A stretch of 64,000 nt of DNA from Bacteroidales bacterium UBA6397 (GTDB lineage Bacteria; Bacteroidota; Bacteroidia; Bacteroidales; UBA932): positions 1-64,000 of the forward strand of contig DJQB01000030.1 of NCBI GenBank assembly GCA_002439875.1, given 5' to 3'. The translations under genes were made by a program, and so were the position numbers. A model generated the notes under the pieces. The model saw nothing but the letters and a program-made list of their open reading frames with translations, was not told the origin of the DNA and did no database searches. Of this stretch, positions 17,440 through 26,048 are shown in pieces. Every line of letters starts with the position of its first letter. Positions within the stretch are counted from its first letter, which is position 1.

Positions 17440-18447
17440 ATGGAACTTTCTCTTAAAAGACCTTTGCTTTTCTTCGACATCGAGAGCACGGGGCTTAATA
17501 TAGTTAACGACTGCATTGTCGAGCTCAGTTTCGTTAAGGTGTTTCCTGACGGCCACAACGAGGTGAAAACCTGGAGAGTCTGCCCTTGGGACTATACCTT
17601 GCGCAGACAGCATCCCATCAATCCCGAGGCCAGCCAGGTGAACGGGATCAAGGACGAGGATGTCGCCGGGGAGAAGAAGTTTATCGAGATCGCGCCTGAA
17701 GTTGTCGAATGGCTCAAAGACAGCGACTTGGCTGGATACAACTCAACCAAGTTCGACCTGCCGATGTTGTCTGAGGAGCTTGAAAGGGTAAGGGATTACT
17801 GTCTTCGCAGGCTTGCGGACCCAAAGAACACTCCTGAGAACAAGGAGAAGGCTCAGGCAACACTTGAAGCCACTGACATAGACCTGCACTCCAAGCAGAT
17901 GATAGATGTCCAGACTATCTACCACTACATGGAGCCGAGAAACCTCAAGGCCGCCTACAGATTCTACTGTGGAGGAGAGGATTTCGAGAACGCGCACTCC
18001 GCGGAGGCCGACACGATGGCGACCTACGAAGTGCTGAAAGGGCAGTTGGACATGTACAAGACCCCGACCAAGTACCACGAGCAGGTCCTTAAGAATGATG
18101 TCGAGTTCCTTGCGGGAGTGGCGGGACGTCCACGCACCGTTGATTATGCGGGCAGGTTGATCCTCGGCAAGAACGACGAGCCGACAATCAGTTTTGGAAA
18201 GCATAAGGGAAGAACCGCCAGGGAGGTCTACGAGACCGAGCCCGCCTACTTTGCCTGGATAGAGAACGGCGAGTTCACGATGGACACCAAGCGCCAGTTC
18301 GCCCTGCTGAAAGAGCAGTTCGAAAAGGAGAAGAGGGAAGCCGCCAAAGCGCGGGAAGCCGAACTCAGCAAGCCCCTTGAAGGCGAGGCTCTTGCCAATG
18401 CGGCAGAGATGCTAAAGAACAAATTCAACGGCGGGAAGCTCTTCTAG
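17440..18447 (+). CDS. DnaQ-like DEDDh 3'-5' exonuclease with DUF3820 tail
   Basis: The ATG at 17440 (MELSLKRPLLFFDIESTG) gives 335 residues; the longer frame overlaps dnaN. Exo I is FFDIESTGL (Asp, Glu), Exo II is GYNSTKFDLPML, and Exo III is HSAEADTMATYEVL with the His and Asp of the DEDDh type. The C-terminal region FGKHKGRTAREVYETEPAYFAWI belongs to DUF3820, often fused to such nucleases. It could proofread for DNA polymerase III or act in repair. It is the likely operon partner of dnaN. Confidence 0.88.
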   Translation: MELSLKRPLLFFDIESTGLNIVNDCIVELSFVKVFPDGHNEVKTWRVCPWDYTLRRQHPINPEASQVNGIKDEDVAGEKKFIEIAPEVVEWLKDSDLAGYNSTKFDLPMLSEELERVRDYCLRRLADPKNTPENKEKAQATLEATDIDLHSKQMIDVQTIYHYMEPRNLKAAYRFYCGGEDFENAHSAEADTMATYEVLKGQLDMYKTPTKYHEQVLKNDVEFLAGVAGRPRTVDYAGRLILGKNDEPTISFGKHKGRTAREVYETEPAYFAWIENGEFTMDTKRQFALLKEQFEKEKREAAKAREAELSKPLEGEALANAAEMLKNKFNGGKLF

Positions 18448-18475
18448 CGCTTCCACCTTAGCTGAATCTTGTTCT

Positions 18476-19039
18476 ATGAATATAATCGTAAAGACTTCAT
18501 CCGGTCACATCACCGTGCGTCCGGACACAACCTGGGAGAAAGACAACGAGGATTTCTACCCACCTGAGTTCGTTGAGGAGCTGACATATTCCCCTGTATT
18601 TTTCGCTCGCATCTTGAAGCCAGGCCGCAGTGTCGGGTGTAAGTTTGCCTCAAGGTACTACGACTCAATCGGTTTCGGAGTCCTCCTCTACCCGGAAAAT
18701 ATGCTGGACGGCACCCCGGAAGGTTACGCCCAAGCCATCTGCTTGGATCACACTTCTTTTCTGCCCGCACCGACGTTCAAGCCGCAAAGACTGGAAGAAG
18801 ATGGCCGATTCAGCCTATTCAGAAATGAAGATGAGCTTTTCACTTTCGACCACCCATCTCTGAATATGATTGAGGATGCTCTTGTCCAGGCCACCAAGTT
18901 GATATACATCCGCACCGGTGATCTGATCGCCACAGAGCTTACCTCCCGCAAACCACTTACAACCCGCCCTGATGCCAACACTCGACTCACCGGCACTTTC
19001 GGGCAGAACAAAGTTCTTGATTTTCAAATCATTTTCTAA
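18476..19039 (+). CDS. Conserved protein, weakly fumarylacetoacetase-like
   Basis: 187 residues, cytosolic, no membrane segment. Stretches such as ARILKPGRSVGCKFASRYYD and GDLIATEL recall the fumarylacetoacetate hydrolase / 2-keto-pentenoate hydratase fold (last segment: RTGDLI), but the ExE...D metal ligands of that fold are not obvious, so this may be a non-catalytic relative. It is 28 bp after the exonuclease gene, perhaps in the same transcript. I cannot give a firm function. Confidence 0.55.
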   Translation: MNIIVKTSSGHITVRPDTTWEKDNEDFYPPEFVEELTYSPVFFARILKPGRSVGCKFASRYYDSIGFGVLLYPENMLDGTPEGYAQAICLDHTSFLPAPTFKPQRLEEDGRFSLFRNEDELFTFDHPSLNMIEDALVQATKLIYIRTGDLIATELTSRKPLTTRPDANTRLTGTFGQNKVLDFQIIF

Positions 19040-19165
19040 TCAATGTCTCGTGTTGGCTAATAGTTCAGTGAGGTGATTAAGCAAAGAAAGTCTCGCACGG
19101 GTATGATGCTATAATTTATAAAAAACCTTAGGATCCGAAGGTCTTCCTGGCGTGGTTTGTAAATC

Positions 19166-19227
19166 AGTGTTAATAAACATTTTAGATAGGAGTCTTTAGC
19201 TGTTTAACACTCAAGGCAAAGTGTTAA
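19166..19227. repeat. AGTGTTAA repeats in a convergent gap
   Basis: TTAACACT (19204-19211) and AGTGTTAA (19220-19227) form an 8-bp inverted repeat with an 8-base spacer, and a further AGTGTTAA is at 19166-19173. The 296-bp region 19040-19335 holds no gene; it lies between convergent genes, so a promoter operator would be unexpected. Apart from this and the repeat at 19308-19326 I see nothing in it. Confidence 0.45.
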
Positions 19228-19307
19228 CTATATGATAATTAATACATTACCTACCACTCGTTGGCACTGAGCGTGTTGCGTTTAGACATAGAGAGGGTGA
19301 TATTTGT

Positions 19308-19326
19308 CGCTTCGACAGGCTCAGCG
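19308..19326. repeat. Dispersed hairpin repeat, copy 2
   Basis: CGCT and AGCG arms enclose the 11-base core TCGACAGGCTC. It ends 10 bp before the 3' end of the minus-strand aminotransferase gene, between convergent genes. The 17-base stretch at 19309-19325 is identical to 53215-53231. Confidence 0.7.
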
Positions 19327-19335
19327 GCCAGAGTG

Positions 19336-20589
19336 TTATGCCATCAGACGATGGAAACCGGCTGCGATGCGCTCAAGACCTTGCTGGAGACGGGCGCGAG
19401 GGCAGGCGATGTTGATGCGCATAAAACCGTCAAGACCGTATATGACACCGGAGTTGATCCAGACTTTCTCATTTGTCAGCAGACTGTTCTCGATGTCGTT
19501 CGCTGACATGTTCAAAGCGCGGACATCCACCCAGACAAGGTAAGTTCCCTCAAGTTTGCTGACAGGGAACTCCGGAAGGTTTTCCTCGAAGAACGAGAGA
19601 AGTGCGCGATAATTGCCGTAAAGATATTCATTGAGTTCCTTGAGCCACGGCTCGCCCTCGTTGTAGGCTGCCTGAAGGGCAAGGACTCCGAAAGGATTCA
19701 CATCGCAAAGTTCGTTGATGTTGATGACCCTGTCGATGATCTTTTTCCAGTCAGGATTGTTCGTGATGATGTTGGAGATTCCGAGGCCGGCGATGTTGAA
19801 GGATTTGCTCGGAGAATTCATCGTGACGGTGTTGTCCTGGGAGGCCTGCGAGAGCGAGGCCATCGGAGTGAAGTGATAGCCAGGCATTTCCAGTTCGCAA
19901 TGGATTTCATCGCTGATGACGATCACACCGTTCCTTCGGCAGATGTCAGCCACCTTTTCCAGATCCTCGCGAGGCCATACTCGTCCGCAGGGGTTGTGAG
20001 GGTTGCAGAACAGAAGCACCTTGGCCATCGGATCTGCGGCCCGCCTCTCAAGGTCCTCGAAATCAATGTACCACGTGGCCTGATCCCCTTCAGTGTCGTA
20101 GATCAGCTTGTTGACCGAGAGTTCACACAGATTGTTCTTCGCAGTGGAGAAGAAGCAGTTGTAAGCCGGACTTTGGATGATCATCTTAGGCAGCTCACCG
20201 CGAGGTCCACGGCCACGGTTCGGCTTCTCGACCACCTCGCCGCCAACTATCTCGTACTGTGTCAAAGCCTTGACAACCACAGACATCGCAGGAACTACTC
20301 CCGGAATGTAGAGATACCAGTCCCTCTCCGTGTGCCACCCCCTGCGACGCTCCCACCAGTTGATGGCGGCATCGTAGTAGGAATCAGGAACGTGAGTGTA
20401 CCCGAAAATCCCCTGATCGACACGCCTTTTCAGCACATCCATAATCTCAGGAGCCACCTTGAAATCCATGTCCGCCACCCAAAGCGGAATCACATCCTCA
20501 GAAATCGGCCCGACAGGGCTCTCTGCATCCCACTTGACGCAGTTCGTGCCGCGTCTTTGCGTCATCTCGTCAAAATTATATTTCCCCAT
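19336..20589 (-). CDS. PatB/MalY-family pyridoxal-phosphate aminotransferase or C-S lyase
   Basis: 417 residues, fold type I. The start MGKYNFDEMTQRRGTNCVKW and the segment IPLWVADMDFKVAPEIMDVL are diagnostic of the PatB/MalY group; the PLP lysine is in SPSKSFNIAGLG. Family members act as cystathionine beta-lyases, releasing homocysteine, pyruvate and ammonia, and some also transaminate. It is cytosolic and stands alone. The 30-residue stretch with EKPNRGRGPRGELPKM after residue 110 is longer than in MalY. Metabolic role in methionine synthesis or cysteine breakdown is inference. Confidence 0.9.
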   Translation of the reverse strand: MGKYNFDEMTQRRGTNCVKWDAESPVGPISEDVIPLWVADMDFKVAPEIMDVLKRRVDQGIFGYTHVPDSYYDAAINWWERRRGWHTERDWYLYIPGVVPAMSVVVKALTQYEIVGGEVVEKPNRGRGPRGELPKMIIQSPAYNCFFSTAKNNLCELSVNKLIYDTEGDQATWYIDFEDLERRAADPMAKVLLFCNPHNPCGRVWPREDLEKVADICRRNGVIVISDEIHCELEMPGYHFTPMASLSQASQDNTVTMNSPSKSFNIAGLGISNIITNNPDWKKIIDRVININELCDVNPFGVLALQAAYNEGEPWLKELNEYLYGNYRALLSFFEENLPEFPVSKLEGTYLVWVDVRALNMSANDIENSLLTNEKVWINSGVIYGLDGFMRINIACPRARLQQGLERIAAGFHRLMA

Positions 20590-20628
20590 ATAAAATCAAA
20601 TTGGTCTTCGAAGATAGCAAAAATCCAT

Positions 20629-20636
20629 TAAATTTG
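20629..20636 (+). promoter_or_regulatory. -7 box close to start of the substrate-binding lipoprotein gene
   Basis: TAAATTTG ends 6 bases before the ATG at 20643. If used, transcription would begin at or next to the start codon, giving a leaderless mRNA. The -33 region has no TTG at the right spacing. Confidence 0.35.
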
Positions 20637-20642
20637 CGAAGT

Positions 20643-21869
20643 ATGAAAATCTTTGAATATATTTTCTTGGCGGCGGTGCTTGCGGCAAGTGTCTGCGGCT
20701 GCGTGTGGAACAGTGGCGAAATGGCCGCCTCGGACGAGCGCGAGCCATTATCTCTGAATATAGAAACGCTCCCCGGGGGAGGATATTCAGCAATCTCAAT
20801 CTCGCCATTCGACGGAAGCAGGGACACGTTGGAAATCAGCAAACCACTGAACCGGCTGATCGTGATGAGCACTTCCTACATAGGATTCCTGGATGCCATC
20901 GGGGCGGACTCGGTGATTGTCGGGGTGTCGGGCGGTGAATATGTCTGCGACTCCTCCGTGACTGCCGGCCTGAACAACGGGACCGTGACGGACATCGGCT
21001 ACGACGCGAGTCCGGACTACGAGAAGATCATGGCATTGAAGCCGGATCTGCTCCTGACATATTCAGTCTCCCCAGTCAAGTCTCAGTTTCTCTCAAAGCT
21101 TGAGTCTTTGGGGATCAAGACTTTCATCGTCAACGAGCATCTGGAGCGCCACCCTCTTGCCAGAGCTGCCTACGTCCGCCTTTTCGGGGCATTGACGGGA
21201 AATATGGCCGCTGCGGACTCGGTGCTGAAAGTCGTCTCGGAGAACTACATTTCCCTGCGGGATTCTGTCCAAGGCAGATCGGGGACAAACGATGCCCATG
21301 CGTCTGATAAAAGTGGGTTGAATGCCATCGAGAGTGAACAGGAGTCAGGTGAGACAAGGATGAAGACTCAAAAACCAAGAAAGATCCTGGTCAACATCCC
21401 GTACAAGGAACAGTGGTTCGTTCCCGGCCAGGAAAGTTATCTCACGACTCTGTTCAATGACGCCGGCGGTGAGATTCTCGGAGCCAAGGCCGGGAGTTCA
21501 GTCTCTGGCCTGATCTCATTCGAGACGGCATATTCATTGTCAAAGGAAGCGGATCTTTGGATGAATGTCGGCTGGTGCAGGACGTTGGAGCAGCTCCTTT
21601 CCGTCAACCCGTTGTTCGGTGACTTTTTGATGAATATTCAAGGAAACGCCTCTTCCAGAGGATATTCAGGTACCAAAGGATCTGCCACGGGGTCCAGTGA
21701 GACATCCGCAAGCGTGGTCTGGAACGACAACAGACGCCTCAACCCCAAAGGCGGCAACGATTTCTGGGAAAGCGGTGTGGTCCGTCCCGACATCCTCCTC
21801 CGCGACCTCATCGGAATCTTCAGCAGGAACGAGGGCTTTACCCCCGTTTATTACCAAGAAATCAAATAG
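20643..21869 (+). CDS. Periplasmic-binding lipoprotein (iron-siderophore/cobalamin type, BtuF/FepB-like)
   Basis: From the ATG at 20643 the 408-residue protein has a lipoprotein signal (MKIFEYIFLAAVLAASVCGC). The cluster-A binding-protein fold is shown by KPLNRLIVMSTSYIGFLDAIG, DIGYDASPDYEKIMALKPDLLL and the C-terminal NDNRRLNPKGGNDFWESGVV. It should capture a metal chelate or cobamide for an ABC importer, but no permease or ATPase is nearby. Two serine/glycine-rich inserts (about residues 205-240 and 335-355) are not usual for the family. The gene stands alone and ends at a long perfect hairpin. Confidence 0.85.
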   Translation: MKIFEYIFLAAVLAASVCGCVWNSGEMAASDEREPLSLNIETLPGGGYSAISISPFDGSRDTLEISKPLNRLIVMSTSYIGFLDAIGADSVIVGVSGGEYVCDSSVTAGLNNGTVTDIGYDASPDYEKIMALKPDLLLTYSVSPVKSQFLSKLESLGIKTFIVNEHLERHPLARAAYVRLFGALTGNMAAADSVLKVVSENYISLRDSVQGRSGTNDAHASDKSGLNAIESEQESGETRMKTQKPRKILVNIPYKEQWFVPGQESYLTTLFNDAGGEILGAKAGSSVSGLISFETAYSLSKEADLWMNVGWCRTLEQLLSVNPLFGDFLMNIQGNASSRGYSGTKGSATGSSETSASVVWNDNRRLNPKGGNDFWESGVVRPDILLRDLIGIFSRNEGFTPVYYQEIK

Positions 21870-22026
21870 AAGACCTCTCCGTGCGTGAAACTGGCATAAT
21901 CTCTCACGAAAGGTATCAAATCGGAATCCCGTGAGTAAAACAAAGTTTTCCACTCACGAAGCTGTACAAGAGAAACACCTCGTGCGCCGGATAGTTGATT
22001 TCGCTCACAGAGTTTAGATAGACAGT

Positions 22027-22082
22027 GGGAAGAGACAAAGACGAATTTTGGTAACGTGCTAAATTCGTCTTTGTCTCTTCCC
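22027..22082. terminator. Perfect 22-bp inverted repeat between convergent genes
   Basis: 22-base arms (22027-22048 and 22061-22082) match without a mismatch around a 12-base loop. It separates the convergent binding-lipoprotein and metallo-hydrolase genes. It likely acts as a bidirectional terminator although no strong T-run follows; the arms are longer than typical terminators. The remainder of 21870-22103 shows nothing else. Confidence 0.65.
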
Positions 22083-22103
22083 TTTGTCCGCCTTAATCGC
22101 AAT

Positions 22104-22940
22104 TCACAGCATAAACATCCGGGAGGCGTGGGTGCGGGGAAGGGTCTGGAGGTTGGTGATGTCTTTGGCGGTAAGTCCAGCGTTAACACGGATGGAGCGG
22201 AGGGCCTCGGCGGCGGAGTCGAAGGCAAGGGACGGGGTGTTGTTGTTCTCGCTGAGGTGGCAGAGGAAGAGGTTCTTCAGACCAGGGTGCCAGAAACGGC
22301 GGATGGCGGAGGCGCACTCGTCGTTGCTCAGGTGACCGTTGCCCTGACATATTCTCATCTTAAGTTCGTGGGTGTAAGGGCCACCGATGAGCATTCCTGA
22401 ATCGTAGTTCGACTCGAAGACCACAGCGTCAGCTTTACGGGCATATTCGATGGCCTCGTCTGTCACCCTGCCGGCATCGGTCATCAGGAAGAAGTTGACT
22501 CCGTTCCATTCGATGAAATAGCCCACGGTCTGGGTGGCGTCGTGCGGAACGACGAAGTGGCTGACCAACGGGAGTTCCGATTCAGGAGCGTCACTGCGCA
22601 GATACATTCTTGAAGGTCCGCCATCCGGTAGAACCCGGCGGAAATCAGCGATGTAGTCCCTCGTGAAGGTGTGACGCGCAAGAGCCTCGTGAAGAACGGA
22701 TGTGGCATAGACCGGCTTGTTCAGATGTTTGCAGTAAGAACCCAGATTGCGGATGTGGTCAAGATGATCATGTGTCACCAACACGGCTTGGAACGAATCC
22801 GTGCCTAGGCCGTGATCCATGAGCGTCTTCTTCAGACGGCGCACGCTGACTCCGGCGTCTATGAGAATGCCGGACTGACAGTCAGAGAGGAAATAGCAGT
22901 TGCCGCAACTTCCGCTGGAAAGACTCAAAAACCGCAACAT
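22104..22940 (-). CDS. WalJ/YycJ-type metallo-beta-lactamase-fold hydrolase
   Basis: From the ATG at 22940 (MLRFLSLSSGSCGN) 278 residues. The MBL zinc motif is VTHDHLDHIRNLG, with further ligands in VVPHDATQTVGYF, TDAGRV and CHLSENNN. The N-terminal FLSLSSGSCGNCYFL is typical of the YycJ/WalJ group, whose members are linked to nuclease activity and DNA or cell-wall homeostasis. The start codon overlaps the TPR gene stop by one base (TGATG), so the two are cotranscribed. Confidence 0.88.
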   Translation of the reverse strand: MLRFLSLSSGSCGNCYFLSDCQSGILIDAGVSVRRLKKTLMDHGLGTDSFQAVLVTHDHLDHIRNLGSYCKHLNKPVYATSVLHEALARHTFTRDYIADFRRVLPDGGPSRMYLRSDAPESELPLVSHFVVPHDATQTVGYFIEWNGVNFFLMTDAGRVTDEAIEYARKADAVVFESNYDSGMLIGGPYTHELKMRICQGNGHLSNDECASAIRRFWHPGLKNLFLCHLSENNNTPSLAFDSAAEALRSIRVNAGLTAKDITNLQTLPRTHASRMFML

Positions 22941-24970
22941 CAATTCTTCTCCTCCTCGCAATATCTCGAGATGACACTATAGGCGTCACCGACTCCAAGT
23001 TCTCCGGCACGTGACAAATCAATGCAACCTTTCTCCTTATCTTTCAAATAAATCAGTACAAGGCCTCTGTTGTAGTAGGCGTCCCCCATGTAAGGATAGA
23101 TGTTGATAGCCTTCGTGTAGCTTTCCACTGACTCAACGAACTTGGAGGACAGACAGTAGAGATTGCCAAGGTTGAAATAGACATAAGGAACTCCCGGCAG
23201 GATCCTGTCAGCGGCAAGCATGTCCTCAATGGCCTCGGAATAGTCGTAAGTCCTGCTCACCTGGTCACGCACGCGAGCCCTTGTGGTGCCCTTGTCATCC
23301 ATAGTCAATGTCTGGACGTTGTTCTCAATGGACGAGATGAAGTCAATCATCTCAGCGCGGAGCACTCCCCTATTCAGATGATAGAAAGCTTTGTAGTACT
23401 CTGAATATTTTCCCGTACTTTCAGCGTTGATAGCAGCGTCAAACTGGTTCAGAGCAGTCGTGTACTGCTTTGACTGGACTGAATAGAGTCCGCGGATAAA
23501 CGATCTGTCCGCATCAGTGAGTGAATTGGGATTTCCAGCGGACAGATAGGAATCGCCATAGAGTGAAGCGTCAATTCCATGAGCGAACACTGGCTTGGCA
23601 AGGGAATCGGAATTAGAAATGGTCAAAGTCACAGGAGAATCCGAGATGAACTTGTCGATAAGAGGGTTTTCATAGCGGTGCCGCAGGGCTATGTTCTGGT
23701 TGTCCCGCCGAGCCGCCAGGCTGAATTTGTACAGGGGCTTAAGCCGGATGTTGATGTCCCTGTTCTGAAGCAGTTCGTTGTCGAAATCTTTCTTGGCGAA
23801 ATCGGCGTCCAAGGCGATCAGGGAACTGTACTTCTTTGTAGTGTCCGCGAAAGACCCCCCATCAGTGGCGTTCTTAGCCTGGTACTCACGCACTTTCTTC
23901 TGGGCGGTGTCGTAGTCTTGCTTCGAAGACTTCGTACGCCCGAGCATATTCTTTACATACGAGCGGTTGAGGTAGGCCTTGGCGAAATCCGGGTAGAGTT
24001 CGATCGCCTTGTCATAGTCGTCCAAGGCATCCAACCAGCGCCCCATCCGGACAAAGTAAGAGGCCCGGTTGTAATATGCCAGCACATTCTCCGGATTTAT
24101 GTTGATGACATGATCCATATCCGCCAGGGCGTCTTCCATGTTTCCGACCTGCGCGTTGATGAGACTTCGGTTGTAAAGGGTGAGGGCGTTGCCTGGCTCG
24201 TCCCTCAGCACCCGATTCAAGTCCTTCATGGCGGCGTTGTAGTCATGCCGGTCATAGTACATCAGCGCCCTGTTGAAATAGGCGAATGTGTTGGCCGTGT
24301 CAAGGCTGATCGCCATGTCCATGTCAGAGATGGCATCCTTGTAGTCCTTTCTCAATGCATATACACGTCCCCGCCGGATGTAGCCTTCGGGGTCGAAACG
24401 GTCCAGTTTGATGGCTCTGTTATAGTCCTCCAAAGCCTTTGTCGTGTCATTCAAAAAAAGGTAGGACGCACCTCTGTTCAGATAGGCGGAAGGGTCTTTC
24501 GGATCCTTTCTGATGTAACGGTCAAAATCTTCCACGGCCTTGTCGAACTGCTGGGCAAGGAAATAGGTGACTCCACGGCTGAAATAGAGTCCATCAAGAC
24601 CAGGTCTCAGTTCCATCGCCCGTTCCAGATCCTTCAGTGCCTCGTCATACTTTCCAAAGCGGCTGAGGGTTATAGCCCGGAAATGGTAGCCGTTTGTAAA
24701 GACTGGGTTGAGACGCACAGACGTGTTGAAATCAGCCTGCGCCCCTCGGAGGTCACCAAGGTTATACTTGGCGATGCCTCTATAGAAAAAGGTCCAGCAA
24801 TCCGTGGTGTCCAAACGGGCAAGCACGTTGAAATTGCTTATGGCTTCCGAGTATTTTCCCTCAGACAGGGCAGCGCGGCCTCTGAAGTTGAACACATCCT
24901 TGTCATACTGCGCATTGGAGACCCAAGCGGAGCACAACAGGATAAACAGAGCCAGTACAGACCTTTTCAT
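22940..24970 (-). CDS. Secreted TPR-repeat protein
   Basis: The ATG at 24970 gives a signal peptide (MKRSVLALFILLCSAWVSNA) and 676 residues. At least ten tetratricopeptide repeats of 34 residues are visible between residues 25 and 385 (for example ALKDLERAMELRPGLDGLYF, AISDMDMAISLDTANTFAYF), followed by a less regular central region and two more repeats near the C-terminus. TPR arrays bind partner proteins; this one is periplasmic. It heads the operon with the WalJ-type hydrolase. Function is unknown beyond scaffolding. Its -7 box may be 25019-25026. Confidence 0.88.
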   Translation of the reverse strand: MKRSVLALFILLCSAWVSNAQYDKDVFNFRGRAALSEGKYSEAISNFNVLARLDTTDCWTFFYRGIAKYNLGDLRGAQADFNTSVRLNPVFTNGYHFRAITLSRFGKYDEALKDLERAMELRPGLDGLYFSRGVTYFLAQQFDKAVEDFDRYIRKDPKDPSAYLNRGASYLFLNDTTKALEDYNRAIKLDRFDPEGYIRRGRVYALRKDYKDAISDMDMAISLDTANTFAYFNRALMYYDRHDYNAAMKDLNRVLRDEPGNALTLYNRSLINAQVGNMEDALADMDHVININPENVLAYYNRASYFVRMGRWLDALDDYDKAIELYPDFAKAYLNRSYVKNMLGRTKSSKQDYDTAQKKVREYQAKNATDGGSFADTTKKYSSLIALDADFAKKDFDNELLQNRDINIRLKPLYKFSLAARRDNQNIALRHRYENPLIDKFISDSPVTLTISNSDSLAKPVFAHGIDASLYGDSYLSAGNPNSLTDADRSFIRGLYSVQSKQYTTALNQFDAAINAESTGKYSEYYKAFYHLNRGVLRAEMIDFISSIENNVQTLTMDDKGTTRARVRDQVSRTYDYSEAIEDMLAADRILPGVPYVYFNLGNLYCLSSKFVESVESYTKAINIYPYMGDAYYNRGLVLIYLKDKEKGCIDLSRAGELGVGDAYSVISRYCEEEKN

Positions 24971-25003
24971 ACAAATATATTTTACATTAAGGCTTAAAAT
25001 TCC

Positions 25004-25026
25004 TATTTTTGCCGTTTGCAAAGATA
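25004..25026. promoter_or_regulatory. Overlapping divergent promoters of TPR and M28 operons
   Basis: TATTTTTG on the plus strand (25004-25011) and TATCTTTG on the minus strand (25026-25019) are eight bases apart and face each other across the divergent gap, so the two predicted start sites cross. -33 boxes are weak in both directions. Use of one promoter should hinder the other. Confidence 0.4.
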
Positions 25027-25041
25027 AACATTTATCGTGCC

Positions 25042-26046
25042 TTGAAGACGGTTTTAAGTAAAATTTTCATATTCATCCTGCTCTTGTCGGCCTCCGGGGA
25101 GATTCACGCGCAGCAAGCGAGCGTGCGGATGATACCTTCCGGAGCCAATGCGGAAAAGGTCATCTCGTCCGAGAGTCTCCGTAGACAGGTAGAGTTTCTT
25201 TCAGACTCCACGTTCAGAGGACGCGCGACAGGCTCACGGGGCGCTGTCGAAATAGCCCTTTGGATCTCAAGACGTTATGAAAGCGCCGGACTACTGCCGT
25301 TTGGCGGGACTTGGAGCCGTTCATTCAAGGTCGACAGTCTCGTGGGGCGCAACATCCTTGGTTTCCTTCCGGGGAAAAGAGACAAGATTAAAGAGAGGTA
25401 CACGATCGTCTGCGCCCATTACGACAGTCACGGAGTCATCGACGGCAACCTTTATCCAGGTGCGGACAACAACGCCTCCGGGGTCGTCGCCATGCTGAGT
25501 CTCGCGGAAATGTTCCAGAAGATGAAGCAGTTGGGACGTTCGTACGGGAAGAACTTGATCTTCGTTGCGACTGACGCCAAGGAAAGGAACTCGGCAGGGG
25601 CGGAGGCATTGATGGATGACATACGGAAAGGAAGGCTAAAGGATCCGGTTAACGGAGAGACCATCACTCCGGACAAGATACACTCCACCGTTGTACTTGA
25701 CATTCTGGGCAGCACGCTGGCTCCGCTGCACAAGGACAGGAATGATTTTCTCATCATGCTCAGCGGCGGGCAGTACACTTTCGACCTGACAAGGGCAAAC
25801 GAAGGCAAAGGGCTCGGGCTTGACATCTCCACAAGCTATTACGGGAGCAAGAGCTTCACGGAGATGTTTCACAGCAGGTTCGGAGACCAGAAGGTCTTCA
25901 CTCAGAACGGTCTGACCTGCGTTGTCTTCACTTCCGGCATCACGATGCTGACAAACAAGACCGGTGACACCGCCGACACCCTGGACTACGAAATACTACG
26001 CAAAAGAATATTCCTAATCTTCCACTGGTTGGAAAAAATACTCTGA
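25042..26046 (+). CDS. Secreted M28-family peptidase-like protein with altered active site
   Basis: No ATG exists before residue 40. TTG at 25042 gives a proper signal peptide (KTVLSKIFIFILLLSASG) and lies downstream of the -7 box; TTG at 25009 is an alternative. About 334 residues. M28 metal ligands are present as CAHYDSHG (His) and GADNNASGV (Asp), but the usual EE pair reads KE in TDAKERNSAG, and the last His position before DTADTLD is Asn (LTNKTGDTADTLD). It may therefore be a weak or non-catalytic relative, or a subfamily with other chemistry. It starts a six-gene operon. Confidence 0.75.
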   Translation: MKTVLSKIFIFILLLSASGEIHAQQASVRMIPSGANAEKVISSESLRRQVEFLSDSTFRGRATGSRGAVEIALWISRRYESAGLLPFGGTWSRSFKVDSLVGRNILGFLPGKRDKIKERYTIVCAHYDSHGVIDGNLYPGADNNASGVVAMLSLAEMFQKMKQLGRSYGKNLIFVATDAKERNSAGAEALMDDIRKGRLKDPVNGETITPDKIHSTVVLDILGSTLAPLHKDRNDFLIMLSGGQYTFDLTRANEGKGLGLDISTSYYGSKSFTEMFHSRFGDQKVFTQNGLTCVVFTSGITMLTNKTGDTADTLDYEILRKRIFLIFHWLEKIL

Positions 26047-26048
26047 CA

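Noticed and set aside
23579..24997. Open frame of 472 codons antisense to the TPR gene
   Set aside because: It mirrors the codon bias and repeat period of the TPR gene, has no family features and no start signals.
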